From: Bordetella parapertussis
GTDB taxonomy: Bacteria; Pseudomonadota; Gammaproteobacteria; Burkholderiales; SG8-39
Length of the DNA: 34,023 nucleotides
Reading direction: 5' to 3'
Assembly (NCBI GenBank): GCA_945885335.1
Contig: CAMCYY010000005.1
Location: 1-34,023, forward strand
A program made the position numbers and the translations under genes. A model generated the notes under the pieces. It made no database searches and had not been told where the DNA came from. It worked only from the letters and a program-made list of their open reading frames with translations. Positions 19,326-27,397 of this stretch are shown here, piece by piece (positions within the stretch are counted from its first letter, which is position 1; the number at the start of each line of letters is the position of its first letter).

Positions 19326-20891
19326 ATGAGCCGCATCCACCGTCGCCGTTTCCTGCAGGCGCTCGCCGGCATGGGCGTGATCACGCTGCCAGGCGCATAC
19401 GCCTGGGCCCAGGTTGAGGTCCGTCCGCGGTTTTCCGCGAATCCGTTTTCACTGGGCGTGGCCTCCGGCTACCCCTCGCCGGACGGCATGGTGCTGTGGA
19501 CGCGGCTCGCGCCTGAGCCCTATGAACCCGGTGGCGGCATGGGACGCAACGCGGTGGATGTGAAATGGGAAATGGCCGAAGACGATGCGATGTCCCGCAT
19601 CATTGCGTCTGGCACGGAACGCGCCAACACCGCCTGGGCGCATTCGGTGCATGTTGAGGTCCGAGGGTTGCGGCCGGCGCGCCCCTACTGGTATCGCTTC
19701 ATTGCGGGCGATGCCGCAAGTCCGATCGGCCGCACGCGCACCGCACCGGCCATAGATGCGCAACCTGATCGCCTGCGCTTTGCGTTTGCCTCCTGCCAAC
19801 AATACGAGCAGGGCTACTACGGCGCCTACCGGCATCTGGTACAGGACGACCCGGATCTGATCGTATTCCTCGGTGACTACATTTATGAATCCTCCTGGGG
19901 CAAGGATCATGTGCGGCACCATTTGAGATCGGAACCCAGGACGCTGGACGAATACCGCGCACGCTATGCACAGTACAAAGCCGATCCCGACCTGCGCGCA
20001 GCCCATGCCATTGCGCCCTGGATCGTCACCTGGGACGACCACGAGGTGGAAAACGACTACGCCAATGACCAGCCGCAAAATCCGCGGGAACAATCATTCT
20101 TCCTTGCACGCCGCGCCGCCGCCTACAAGGCGTATTACGAACACATGCCACTGCCGCGCTCGGCCATGCCCGACGGCGCGCGCATGCAGCTCTACAACCG
20201 TGCAACCTTCGGCGGGCTGGCGACCTTTCACATACTGGACGACCGGCAATACCGTTCCATACAGGCCTGTCCGCGGCCAAACCGCGCCGGCTCAAACACC
20301 ATCGATGTCAGCGTATGCCCTACGTTGCTTAAAACCGATCGCACGCTGCTTGGGAGCGCACAGGAGCAATGGCTGGAGACAGGCCTGTCCGCGTCGCCTA
20401 CGCGCTGGAACATCCTGGCCCAGCAATCGGTGATGGCGCAGGTGGATCGCAAGCCGGGTTCGGGACGCTCGGCGTGGACCGACAGCTGGGATGGCTACCC
20501 GGCATCGCGACAGCGACTGCTGAAACACATTGCCGAGCACAAGGTCGCTAACCCGGTGGTAATCGGCGGCGACGTGCACATGTTCTACGTCAACGATCTC
20601 AAAAGCGATTTCGACGATCCTGCCTCCCCCGTCATCGCCAGCGAGTTTGTCGGCACGTCAATCACCTCACAGGCGGGCTCACAGCAAACGGCGCAGCGCT
20701 TCCTGCCCGACAATCCGCACATCCACCTGGCCGAAACGCGTTACCGCGGCTACACCCGCGTGGAACTTACACCGAAGCAGATGAAAGTGGACCTGCGCAT
20801 CATGGCAAACGTCACGCAGCCCGACGCCACGTGCAGCACGCTCGCCAGCTTCGTGGTGGAAGACGGCCGCGCCGGCCCGAAAAAAGCCTGA
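19326..20891 (+). CDS. phoD: Tat-exported alkaline phosphatase D (PhoD family)
   Basis: This 521-aa phosphatase/phosphodiesterase carries a twin-arginine signal, RRRFLQALAG, ending near AWAQ at residue 29, so it is folded before export. The N-terminal Fn3-like domain contains SLGVASGYPSPDGMVLWTRL. The metallophosphatase core shows FAFASCQQYEQG (C157), DLIVFLGDYIYE (D184), TWDDHEVENDYAN (about 235-247) and VIGGDVHMFYV near 412. These are the expected Fe/Ca ligands of PhoD. The product should release phosphate from phosphoesters in the periplasm. The start is supported by GAGGAA about eight bases upstream and by the signal peptide. Confidence 0.94.
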   Translation: MSRIHRRRFLQALAGMGVITLPGAYAWAQVEVRPRFSANPFSLGVASGYPSPDGMVLWTRLAPEPYEPGGGMGRNAVDVKWEMAEDDAMSRIIASGTERANTAWAHSVHVEVRGLRPARPYWYRFIAGDAASPIGRTRTAPAIDAQPDRLRFAFASCQQYEQGYYGAYRHLVQDDPDLIVFLGDYIYESSWGKDHVRHHLRSEPRTLDEYRARYAQYKADPDLRAAHAIAPWIVTWDDHEVENDYANDQPQNPREQSFFLARRAAAYKAYYEHMPLPRSAMPDGARMQLYNRATFGGLATFHILDDRQYRSIQACPRPNRAGSNTIDVSVCPTLLKTDRTLLGSAQEQWLETGLSASPTRWNILAQQSVMAQVDRKPGSGRSAWTDSWDGYPASRQRLLKHIAEHKVANPVVIGGDVHMFYVNDLKSDFDDPASPVIASEFVGTSITSQAGSQQTAQRFLPDNPHIHLAETRYRGYTRVELTPKQMKVDLRIMANVTQPDATCSTLASFVVEDGRAGPKKA

Positions 20892-20999
20892 CCTAACCCC
20901 GGCGCTTCGGCGCTTTGCAGGTATTCGCCGCAAAACCTGCCTCCCTCTTTGTCCTCATTTGACGACAGTCGCCTACATCTCCCCTGCATCAGTTTCAGC

Positions 21000-21016
21000 G
21001 GTAACACATTGTTACC
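21000..21016. promoter_or_regulatory. 17-bp perfect palindrome, possible operator
   Basis: GGTAACA-CAT-TGTTACC is a perfect inverted repeat about 95 bases upstream of the small secreted-protein gene. The form (7-3-7) suits a dimeric regulator. I cannot name the regulator. Confidence 0.45.
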
Positions 21017-21111
21017 CATTACTCGTCGCTTTCCCCCCACTCGTGCGTTAAAACTTGCACGTGGGGAGAACGCATCAAGCGCGTTATTGAAACCAGGCAA
21101 AGGAGTCCAGC

Positions 21112-21432
21112 ATGAACAACAAGCTCAAAGTCCTCATCGCCGGCGCTGCATTGGTCACTCTTGCCGGAGCGACCACCACAGCCTCCGCCAACGACCGCAT
21201 CGGCTTCAGCATAACAATCAGCTCACCCGGCTATGCCTACGCACCGGCACCGGCCTACGTTTATGCACCGCCTGCGGTCTATTACTCGCCGCGTGTGGTG
21301 TATGGCCCGCCACGCGTGATGTATGCACCGCAGCATGTCTATTACAGCGCGCCGCAGTGGCGCGGCCGTGACGACAGACATCGTGGCCCCCGTGACCATG
21401 GTGGCCGCGGCGGCCATCGCGACTGGCGCTAG
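21112..21432 (+). CDS. Small secreted Tyr/Pro-rich protein, function unknown
   Basis: This 106-aa protein has a clear signal peptide (LIAGAALVTLAGATTTASA, cleavage near residue 27). A Tyr/Ala/Pro-rich middle follows (YAPAPAYVYAPPAVYYSP), then a tail rich in Arg, His, Gly and Asp (RHRGPRDHGGRGGHRDWR). I do not recognise a catalytic domain. Small exported proteins of this composition are common in betaproteobacteria and often sit next to DUF3300-type genes, as here. The start has GGAG about eight bases upstream. A stem-loop (21034-21066) and a 17-bp palindrome lie upstream. The DUF3300 gene follows after 37 bases. Confidence 0.8.
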   Translation: MNNKLKVLIAGAALVTLAGATTTASANDRIGFSITISSPGYAYAPAPAYVYAPPAVYYSPRVVYGPPRVMYAPQHVYYSAPQWRGRDDRHRGPRDHGGRGGHRDWR

Positions 21433-21469
21433 GCCTTCAGCGCCTGAACATGCCGGAAAGGATTTCATC

Positions 21470-23170
21470 ATGAAAAACACGCAGTCGTTCCCGTCACTCC
21501 AGACCTCGCGCAGGCTGCGCCTGCTGATGCTGCCGGTGCTGGTCATCGGCGCGCTGGGCGGCACGCTACGGCCTGCCAGCCTGCACGCCGCCGAGTCTTC
21601 GCAGTTCAGCCATCAATCGAGTTACTCGCAGCAGGAGCTCGATCGCATGCTGGCGCCGATTGCGCTGTATCCGGACACGCTGTTGTCGCAGATCCTTATG
21701 GCCTCGACCTATCCGCTGGAGGTGGTGGAGGCTTCGCGCTGGTCGCGCGGCAACTCCAGGCTGCGCGGCGAGGATGCCGTGCGCGCAGTGGAACGCGAGG
21801 ACTGGGACCCCAGCGTGAAATCGCTGGTGGCCTTCCCGCAGATCCTGGCCATGATGGACGAAAAGCTCGATTGGACAAAACAACTGGGCGATGCCTTCCT
21901 TGATGCCGAGCCGCAGGTCATGGACACAGTGCAGGCATTGCGCCAGCGCGCCATGGCCGCGGGCAACCTGCAATCCAATGAGCATATCCGCGTGGCGCAT
22001 CAGGAACGCATCATCGTGGTCGAGCCGGCCAGCCCGCGCGTGGTGTATGTGCCCTACTACGACCCGCTGGTGATCTACGGCGCGTGGTGGTGGCCGGCGC
22101 CGCCAGTGTACTGGGCAGCATGGCCCGGTTATTACCCGGTACGGCCCGGCGTGCGCGTCGGCCTCTACTGGGGCGGCGGCATCACGTTCTCCGCGAACCT
22201 GTTCTTCGGCGGTTTCGACTGGCCGCGACGGCAGGTGGTGCACAATCACTACACCGTCGTGAACCGCACCGTCGTAGTCAACCGTGCCGCCGATTCATGG
22301 CGGCATGACCCGGGCCATCGCCGCGGCGTCCCCTATCGCAGCGCCAACGTGCAGCAGCGTTTTGCCGGATCAGATTACGGCAACCGTGGTCCGCGTCGTG
22401 ACGTCAATCGTGACAGCGCTGATCGCGACGGGCGCCCTGATTTCAACGCCCAGCGACAGACCGGCCCACGTGGTTCAAGGGACAATGACCGTGCCCGGGA
22501 CAATCGCGATGGCGAGCCGTCTGCGCGCCAGCAGGAAACCCGGCGCAATGAGGGCAATCGCACTCCGGATCGCGGTGCAGTGACGCAGCGCCCGTCAGAC
22601 ATTGCTGCGCAGGTTCACCCGGATCGCAGCCCAGACCCTGGTGCCGAACGCCGGGATGCGGACCGCGGGAACGCAGACAATCGCGGACGTGACCGGCGCG
22701 AGGAAGTCAGGCGCGACGACGGCCGGCGAGATGGGGCGCGACGTGAAAACGCTCCTGACCGGGATGGCCGCAATGATGGCGGTCGCCCGGAACGGCGCAC
22801 CCAGGCTGCACCGGACAGCACGCCCCTGGCCGCCGCATCGCCGACCGCGCAGGGCGCTCCCACTCTGCGCGCAGCGCCAAGTGCGCCGGTCAGTACCCCG
22901 GTACAGGCCGCACCGGTACAGGCCCCGGTTCGCGCTGAAATCAGGCCATCAGTTGTGCAAAGGCCTGCTGAAAACCGGGAGCGCCCCGCCCAGTCGGCAA
23001 GCGGCAATCGTCCGGAGGTGACGGAACGCGGCGGCCCCGGTCGCCCCGAGACGGCGCGCAACGCAGAGCGCCGCGATGCGGGGGAGCGCAGCGGTGAGCG
23101 TGGCGCGCACCGTGCTGATCGCGCCGGTGAGAAGGGCAATCACCGCGCTCAGCGGGAAGAACGCGGCTAG
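21470..23170 (+). CDS. DUF3300 domain-containing exported protein
   Basis: This 566-aa protein starts with a signal peptide (LRLLMLPVLVIGALGG, probable cleavage near LHAA). The DUF3300 domain spans about residues 50-270, with LDRMLAPIALYPDTLLSQILMA and an aromatic block VIYGAWWWPAPPVYWAAWPGYY. The remaining half is low complexity: Arg/Asp/Asn/Gly-rich, then Ala/Pro/Gln/Val-rich, then Arg/Glu/Gly-rich, and it is probably disordered. The function is unknown; E. coli YacH is a family member. The ATG at 21470 follows GGAAAGGA; the longer track ORF overlaps the previous gene. The stop lies three bases from the convergent trxC stop. Confidence 0.88.
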   Translation: MKNTQSFPSLQTSRRLRLLMLPVLVIGALGGTLRPASLHAAESSQFSHQSSYSQQELDRMLAPIALYPDTLLSQILMASTYPLEVVEASRWSRGNSRLRGEDAVRAVEREDWDPSVKSLVAFPQILAMMDEKLDWTKQLGDAFLDAEPQVMDTVQALRQRAMAAGNLQSNEHIRVAHQERIIVVEPASPRVVYVPYYDPLVIYGAWWWPAPPVYWAAWPGYYPVRPGVRVGLYWGGGITFSANLFFGGFDWPRRQVVHNHYTVVNRTVVVNRAADSWRHDPGHRRGVPYRSANVQQRFAGSDYGNRGPRRDVNRDSADRDGRPDFNAQRQTGPRGSRDNDRARDNRDGEPSARQQETRRNEGNRTPDRGAVTQRPSDIAAQVHPDRSPDPGAERRDADRGNADNRGRDRREEVRRDDGRRDGARRENAPDRDGRNDGGRPERRTQAAPDSTPLAAASPTAQGAPTLRAAPSAPVSTPVQAAPVQAPVRAEIRPSVVQRPAENRERPAQSASGNRPEVTERGGPGRPETARNAERRDAGERSGERGAHRADRAGEKGNHRAQREERG

Positions 23171-23173
23171 TCG

Positions 23174-23611
23174 CTAGTGAGCGGCCTGGCGTATCCAGCG
23201 CTCGAGTGACGCGGCATCCATGGCACCGGATTGCCGCGCCACTTCTTTTCCGTTCCGAAAAATCGCCAGCGTGGGAATGGAGCGGATGTTGAAGCGCGAG
23301 GCCAATGTCTGCTCCGCATCCGTGTCGAGCTTGGCCAGGCGGTAACGCGGCCCCAGCGCCGCCGCGGCCTTCTCGAACTGCGGCGCCATCATGCGGCAGG
23401 GGCCGCACCATGGCGCCCAGAAATCCACCACCACGGGAATGTCGGAGCGCGCCGTCTGGGCCTCGAAGTTCGCAGCATTCAATTCCACCGGCTTGCTGGC
23501 AAACAAGGCCTTGCCGCAGCGCCCGCAGGTACCCCCGTCGGACAGGCGCTCTTCAGGGACGCGATTCAGCGTGTCGCAGTGCGGGCAGGCAATATGCAGG
23601 GATTGGGTCAT
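23174..23611 (-). CDS. trxC: Thioredoxin 2 (TrxC)
   Basis: This 145-aa protein has the N-terminal zinc-finger extension that separates TrxC from TrxA: CPHC (C9, C12) and CGRC (C29, C32). A thioredoxin domain follows with active site WCGPC (C69, C72) and the cis-proline block IRSIPTLAIFRNGKEV. TrxC is a cytoplasmic disulfide reductase that is often induced by oxidative stress. It is convergent with the DUF3300 gene, with only three bases between stops. The crotonase gene ends 64 bases upstream of its start, on the same strand. Confidence 0.95.
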   Translation of the reverse strand: MTQSLHIACPHCDTLNRVPEERLSDGGTCGRCGKALFASKPVELNAANFEAQTARSDIPVVVDFWAPWCGPCRMMAPQFEKAAAALGPRYRLAKLDTDAEQTLASRFNIRSIPTLAIFRNGKEVARQSGAMDAASLERWIRQAAH

Positions 23612-23675
23612 TGCAGCGGTCCATAAGGCTGTTTCTGCCAGATGGGGCCCTTCCCTGCGCTTTCAAGCCCGCCGG

Positions 23676-24497
23676 CTACTCGCCAATGTAGGCGGGCTTG
23701 CGCTTTTCGAGAAAGGCCGCCACCGACTCCTTGTGGTCCTTGGACAGCCCGACAATGGGCTGGTAATCCTGTTCGGCACGGAAGCAGGCCTCCAGCGTGT
23801 GGTAGCTGTTGATCATTGCCGACTTCGTCAACGCGAAGGCCAGCGGCGGCACTGCGGCAAAGCGTTCAGCGGCAAGAATGGCATTCTCCAGCGCCTTGCC
23901 CGGCTCGCTCACTTCATGCACCAGTCCATAGCGCTCGGCATCGGTGGCATTGATCTGCCGACCGGACAGCAGCAGTTCACGTGCGCGCCCCGGACCGCAG
24001 CGCGCCGTCACCAGGTAGTACATGCCGAGGTCCGGGCACAGGCCGCGCAAAATCTGCGCCGCCGCGAAGCGCGCATTGCTGGCCGCCACCGTGTAATCGC
24101 CGATGGCGGCAAAGCTCATGCCGGCCCCGAAGGCAATGCCCTCGACCGCGGTCACCAGCGGCTTGGGCGTCTCGGCCAGCATGCGGGTCATGGTCAGATT
24201 GACCTCCGACATCGCAAAAGCGCCGCGCCGCGCCATCAGGCCCACACCGGCCGCACCGCGCTCCTTCATGCCCTTCACGTCACCGCCCGCACAGAAGGCA
24301 CCGCCGGCGCCGGTCAGCACAATCGCCTTGCATTCTTTCGACTGGCCAAGCTGCCCCATATAACGGATCAGGTCATCCTTGATCTGCGGTGACAGCGCAT
24401 TCCTGCGTGCCACATTGTTGATGGTGAGAACGGCAATGCTGCCCTCCCAGGTCAGATCGACGCGGATGACCTCTGCGGCTTGCGGGTTGACGGACAT
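23676..24497 (-). CDS. Enoyl-CoA hydratase/isomerase family protein (crotonase)
   Basis: This 273-aa crotonase has the oxyanion-hole blocks GAFCAGGDVKGM (about 66-77) and VEGIAFGAGMSFAAIGDY (about 118-134). The two Glu residues of classical enoyl-CoA hydratase appear replaced: Ser in GAGMSFA and Gln in AAAQILRG. An Asp is kept in GLCPDLG (D156), the pattern of PaaG-like isomerases. The reaction is therefore more likely isomerisation or another crotonase reaction than hydration. I chose ATG 24497, which follows GGAGAAGG; the track ORF extends 70 residues upstream into non-coding-looking sequence. A 25-bp palindrome lies in the leader. Confidence 0.88.
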   Translation of the reverse strand: MSVNPQAAEVIRVDLTWEGSIAVLTINNVARRNALSPQIKDDLIRYMGQLGQSKECKAIVLTGAGGAFCAGGDVKGMKERGAAGVGLMARRGAFAMSEVNLTMTRMLAETPKPLVTAVEGIAFGAGMSFAAIGDYTVAASNARFAAAQILRGLCPDLGMYYLVTARCGPGRARELLLSGRQINATDAERYGLVHEVSEPGKALENAILAAERFAAVPPLAFALTKSAMINSYHTLEACFRAEQDYQPIVGLSKDHKESVAAFLEKRKPAYIGE

Positions 24498-24837
24498 GCC
24501 TTCTCCTTGATGTTGTTTGACAGCGACCTGAACGGCCGTTTTCGGGTCGGCGCCACTATGGCGCCGACCAATTTTCCTTTCATTATGCCCGCTTTGACAT
24601 TGCCGCGAGAAGGCAGCCTGTTCAACAACGACGATGGCGACGACAGCGATCTTTTCGATCCCGGAAAAAGAGCATTGACATCTTTGCACGGTTTCGCCTG
24701 ACAACACCCCTCAAATCCCCTGCAATGTGCCGGTACCGCGATTGACACGACTCCGGAATGACGCGCACGATGACACTCGCTGCAGAGAAGATTCGATAAT
24801 TCATTCCAAATGAAAAATCCCTCCAGGAGGAGGACAA
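24498..24837. other. Divergent regulatory region between crotonase and Bug genes
   Basis: This 340-bp gap must hold both promoters. It contains AACGGCCGTT (24531-24540), a 25-bp perfect palindrome (24545-24569), and toward the Bug gene GATAAT (24795-24800), with ATGACA 19 bp before it as a loose -35. A TTGACA at 24742-24747 has no matching -10. The Bug gene has a strong AGGAGGAGG ribosome binding site. No gene is apparent. Confidence 0.6.
24545..24569. promoter_or_regulatory. 25-bp perfect inverted repeat in the crotonase leader
   Basis: GGTCGGCGCCA-CTA-TGGCGCCGACC has two exact 11-base arms. On the plus strand it is followed by AATTTTCCTTT, so it could end a plus-strand transcript, but no plus-strand gene lies just upstream. 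As DNA it suits a TetR-like operator 48 bases before the crotonase ATG. Confidence 0.5.
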
Positions 24838-25824
24838 ATGACAACACGTGAAAAACATGGCGCAAGCGGCATGACCGCACTGCTCGCAGGCGCAGCCCTC
24901 GCGATATTTGCCGGTACCAGCATTGCCCAGAAAGCGCCGGCCTATCCTTCCAAGCCTTTGACGATGATCATCCCGAATTCGCCGGGCAGCCCGGGCGATG
25001 TGCTGCTGCGCCTCATCGGACCGAAACTCACCGAGGCCTGGGGCCAGCCGGTGATCGCGGACTTTCGTCCCGGCGCAACCGGCCTGATCGCCGTTGAGGC
25101 GCTGGCAAGGTCGGCACCGGATGGTTACACCATGTACCAGTCGTCGCTGACCACGCTGCTCGGCACATTGCTGCAGCAGAAGAACATACTCAGCGACTTT
25201 GCTTCGGTCACGATGATCGGCGCCACGCCGTTTGCGATCACGGCCAATGCCTCCGTGCCCGCAAAGAACATTGCCGAATGGATTTCCTACGCCAGAGCGC
25301 ATCAGGATGAAATGGCCTATGGCTCCACCGGAATCTGGGGATCGGCGCACCTTTGCATGGAAGCGCTCAACGAACTGGCCGGCATCAAGATGCTGCACGT
25401 TCCCTACAAGGACGCATCGCTCGCCACGAACGCCCTGATTTCCGGGCAGGTGCAGGGCTACTGTGCCGCGGCGGCCAATGCAAACACCATGGCCCGCACC
25501 GGAAAGGTTCGCGTCCTCGGGGTGACTTACCTGAAACCCACGCGGCTCATGCCCGGCGTGACGCCGGTGGCCGACACGGTGCCGGGCTTCGAGCTTCTGG
25601 GGTGGTACGGACTTCAGCTCAACAAGGGCACGCCAACCCAGATTGTCGACAAGCTGAACGCCGAAGTGGTGAGGGCGCTCAGGAACCCCGAAGCCAGCGA
25701 GCGCATGCTGGCCATCGGGATCGAACCCGCCGGAACGACGCCCGCCGAGTTCACCGCCTTCGTGAAGAACGAAGGCGCACGCTTTGCAAAGATTCTCAAG
25801 GATAGAAACGCCAAGATGGAGTGA
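24838..25824 (+). CDS. Bug/TctC family periplasmic substrate-binding protein
   Basis: This 328-aa exported protein has a signal peptide (LLAGAALAIFAGTSIAQ, cleavage near residue 31). Bug family blocks follow: YPSKPLTMIIPNSPGSPGDVL, GATGLIAVEALARSAPDGYT and the YKDASLATNALISGQVQ segment. Bug proteins bind small carboxylates or related metabolites and are greatly expanded in betaproteobacteria. Some feed TctAB permeases and others act as sensors. No tctA or tctB is adjacent, so it is an orphan receptor. The divergent crotonase suggests acyl or carboxylate catabolism, which is inference. The ribosome binding site AGGAGGAGG supports the start. Confidence 0.93.
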   Translation: MTTREKHGASGMTALLAGAALAIFAGTSIAQKAPAYPSKPLTMIIPNSPGSPGDVLLRLIGPKLTEAWGQPVIADFRPGATGLIAVEALARSAPDGYTMYQSSLTTLLGTLLQQKNILSDFASVTMIGATPFAITANASVPAKNIAEWISYARAHQDEMAYGSTGIWGSAHLCMEALNELAGIKMLHVPYKDASLATNALISGQVQGYCAAAANANTMARTGKVRVLGVTYLKPTRLMPGVTPVADTVPGFELLGWYGLQLNKGTPTQIVDKLNAEVVRALRNPEASERMLAIGIEPAGTTPAEFTAFVKNEGARFAKILKDRNAKME

Positions 25825-25942
25825 TCGCCCGCAGCCCCGCGCCATCCGATGCCATCACGGGAACGCCCCGGGTTGCATCGGGCCCGGGAATGACGGAGGT
25901 ACACTGCCCCTGGAGGCGAAGTGCACATGCCTCCCCATCACC

Positions 25943-27292
25943 TCATCGCTCCCGCCCCGCTTCATGCGCGACCTTCCGCACCGGCGACAGCAGGTACTCC
26001 AGCACCGTGCGCGTCCCGAGGTTGATTTCCGCCGACACCTGCATGCCCGGCACCAGCGGATAGCGCGCTTCGGCAGCGATGAGTTCCTGATGCTGCAGGT
26101 GGACGATGGTGCGAAAGGCCAGCGACAGCGGGCGGACTGGCTGTTGCTCAGCCCGCGCCGGTGATGCCGGCGTGTCGGTGGCATCGGCGCTGACCTGCTT
26201 CACCCGGCCTTCGACCATGCCGTACTTCTGGAACGGGAAGGCGGCGAACTTCAGCTTCACCGCCTGCCCGGGCCTGACCAGTCCGACATCCTGGCTACCC
26301 AGCCACACTTCGGCAAACACGCTTTCACCCACCGGCACCAGGGTCATCAGGATGGTGCCCGGCGCGGTGACAGTGCCGGTGGTGTGGGTTGCGAGGTCCT
26401 TGACCGTGCCGGCCCGGGGTGCACGCAATTCCAGCAAGCCCTGGCGATGACGGAGTTTGGCAAGATCCTGGCGCAGGCGCTCGGACTGCGCCGCAACCTC
26501 GAAGCGTTCCGCCTGCAACTGGCGCCGGTAGTCGGCGCTAATCTGCGTGCTCCTGCGTTCGGACTGCGCGATCAGCGCAAGATTGCTGCGGATGATGAAC
26601 TCCTGTGCCTTCAGATCCTGCTCGCGTTCGATGCGCTCGCGCTGCTTGTCTGCCGCCATCAGGTTGCCGGCAAAGCCATCCTTTACCAGTTTGTCGTAGG
26701 CGGCCTCCGCCGCGGCATACAGCGGCAGCGTGCGTTCCAGCTTGACGCGGGTCTCGCGTGCGGCGGCGAGATCGTTCTCCGCCTTCTCGCGCACAGCCTC
26801 TTCCTGGGACAGGGCACTACGGTAAGCCTGCAGATTCGCGGCATGCTGTGCAGCGGCCTGGACAAAGGCATCGCCCGGATCATCTCCCTTGCGTACCAGG
26901 GGCTGGCCGGCAAGCTGTGCGTCGATGCGGCGCAGTGCAATGACACGGGCGTGATAGTCGTGCGCCAGCGTTGCAGCATCGGCATCGGAGATCACCGGAT
27001 CCATGCGCACCAGCACCTGCCCGGATGCCACACGCTCGCCCTCGCGCACGAGGATGTCGCGGACAATCCCCTGCTCTGGGGACTGCACGATCTGCAGATA
27101 GCCTTCGGGCACGATCTTGCCCTCGGCCACCGCGACAATGTCCAGGCGCCCGAATGCCGCCCATAGCAGCACGCAGGCCAACAGGGCCATCAGCAGGCGC
27201 AGGCACCAGCCGGCCAGCGGCGACGGCGGCCTGTCCTGCAGGCGCAGCAGCGCCGGGGCGAAGTCCAGAGGGTCGGCATTTCCATTCTCCAT
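25943..27292 (-). CDS. Type I secretion membrane fusion protein (HlyD family)
   Basis: This 449-aa adaptor has a short cytoplasmic N-terminus, one membrane segment at about 28-50 (LRLLMALLACVLLWAAFG) and a barrel-lipoyl part with GKIVPEGYLQIVQSPEQGIV. A long coiled coil (about 115-290) and a returning barrel with LRAPRAGTVKDLATHT follow. The C-terminus has the HlyD end block YPLVPGMQVSAEINLGTRTVLEYLLSP. It should link the inner-membrane ABC exporter to a TolC-like channel. It lies downstream of the ABC gene but behind its own AT-rich 105-bp gap. AGGAGG precedes the ATG. It is convergent with the Bug gene. Confidence 0.93.
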   Translation of the reverse strand: MENGNADPLDFAPALLRLQDRPPSPLAGWCLRLLMALLACVLLWAAFGRLDIVAVAEGKIVPEGYLQIVQSPEQGIVRDILVREGERVASGQVLVRMDPVISDADAATLAHDYHARVIALRRIDAQLAGQPLVRKGDDPGDAFVQAAAQHAANLQAYRSALSQEEAVREKAENDLAAARETRVKLERTLPLYAAAEAAYDKLVKDGFAGNLMAADKQRERIEREQDLKAQEFIIRSNLALIAQSERRSTQISADYRRQLQAERFEVAAQSERLRQDLAKLRHRQGLLELRAPRAGTVKDLATHTTGTVTAPGTILMTLVPVGESVFAEVWLGSQDVGLVRPGQAVKLKFAAFPFQKYGMVEGRVKQVSADATDTPASPARAEQQPVRPLSLAFRTIVHLQHQELIAAEARYPLVPGMQVSAEINLGTRTVLEYLLSPVRKVAHEAGRER

Positions 27293-27311
27293 GGCCAGCC
27301 TCCTGAATTCA

Positions 27312-27355
27312 AATAATGATCATTTTCATAATATTGCCATTTATAAAAGCAACAA
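27312..27355 (-). promoter_or_regulatory. Candidate promoter with Fur-like site before the MFP gene
   Basis: On the minus strand TTGTTG (27355-27350), a 16-bp spacer and TATTAT (27333-27328) make a reasonable sigma-70 promoter. At the predicted start site lies ATGAAAATGATCATTATTT, which contains the palindrome AATGATCATT and two near-perfect Fur hexamers. The whole gap 27293-27397 is far more AT-rich than the flanking genes. Confidence 0.4.
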
Positions 27356-27397
27356 AAGTCGAATATTGTTATCTCATTATTTCAGTGCGTGTTGCCT

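Noticed and set aside
24498-24707. 70-residue N-terminal extension of the crotonase ORF
   Set aside because: The extension has no similarity to crotonases and crosses a 25-bp palindrome. ATG 24497 has a strong ribosome binding site.
25825-25942. Inverted repeats CCGATGC...GCATCGG and GGAGGC...GCCTCC as terminators between Bug and the MFP gene
   Set aside because: The loops are long (24 and 11 bases) and no T-run follows in either direction, so I could not support a terminator call.
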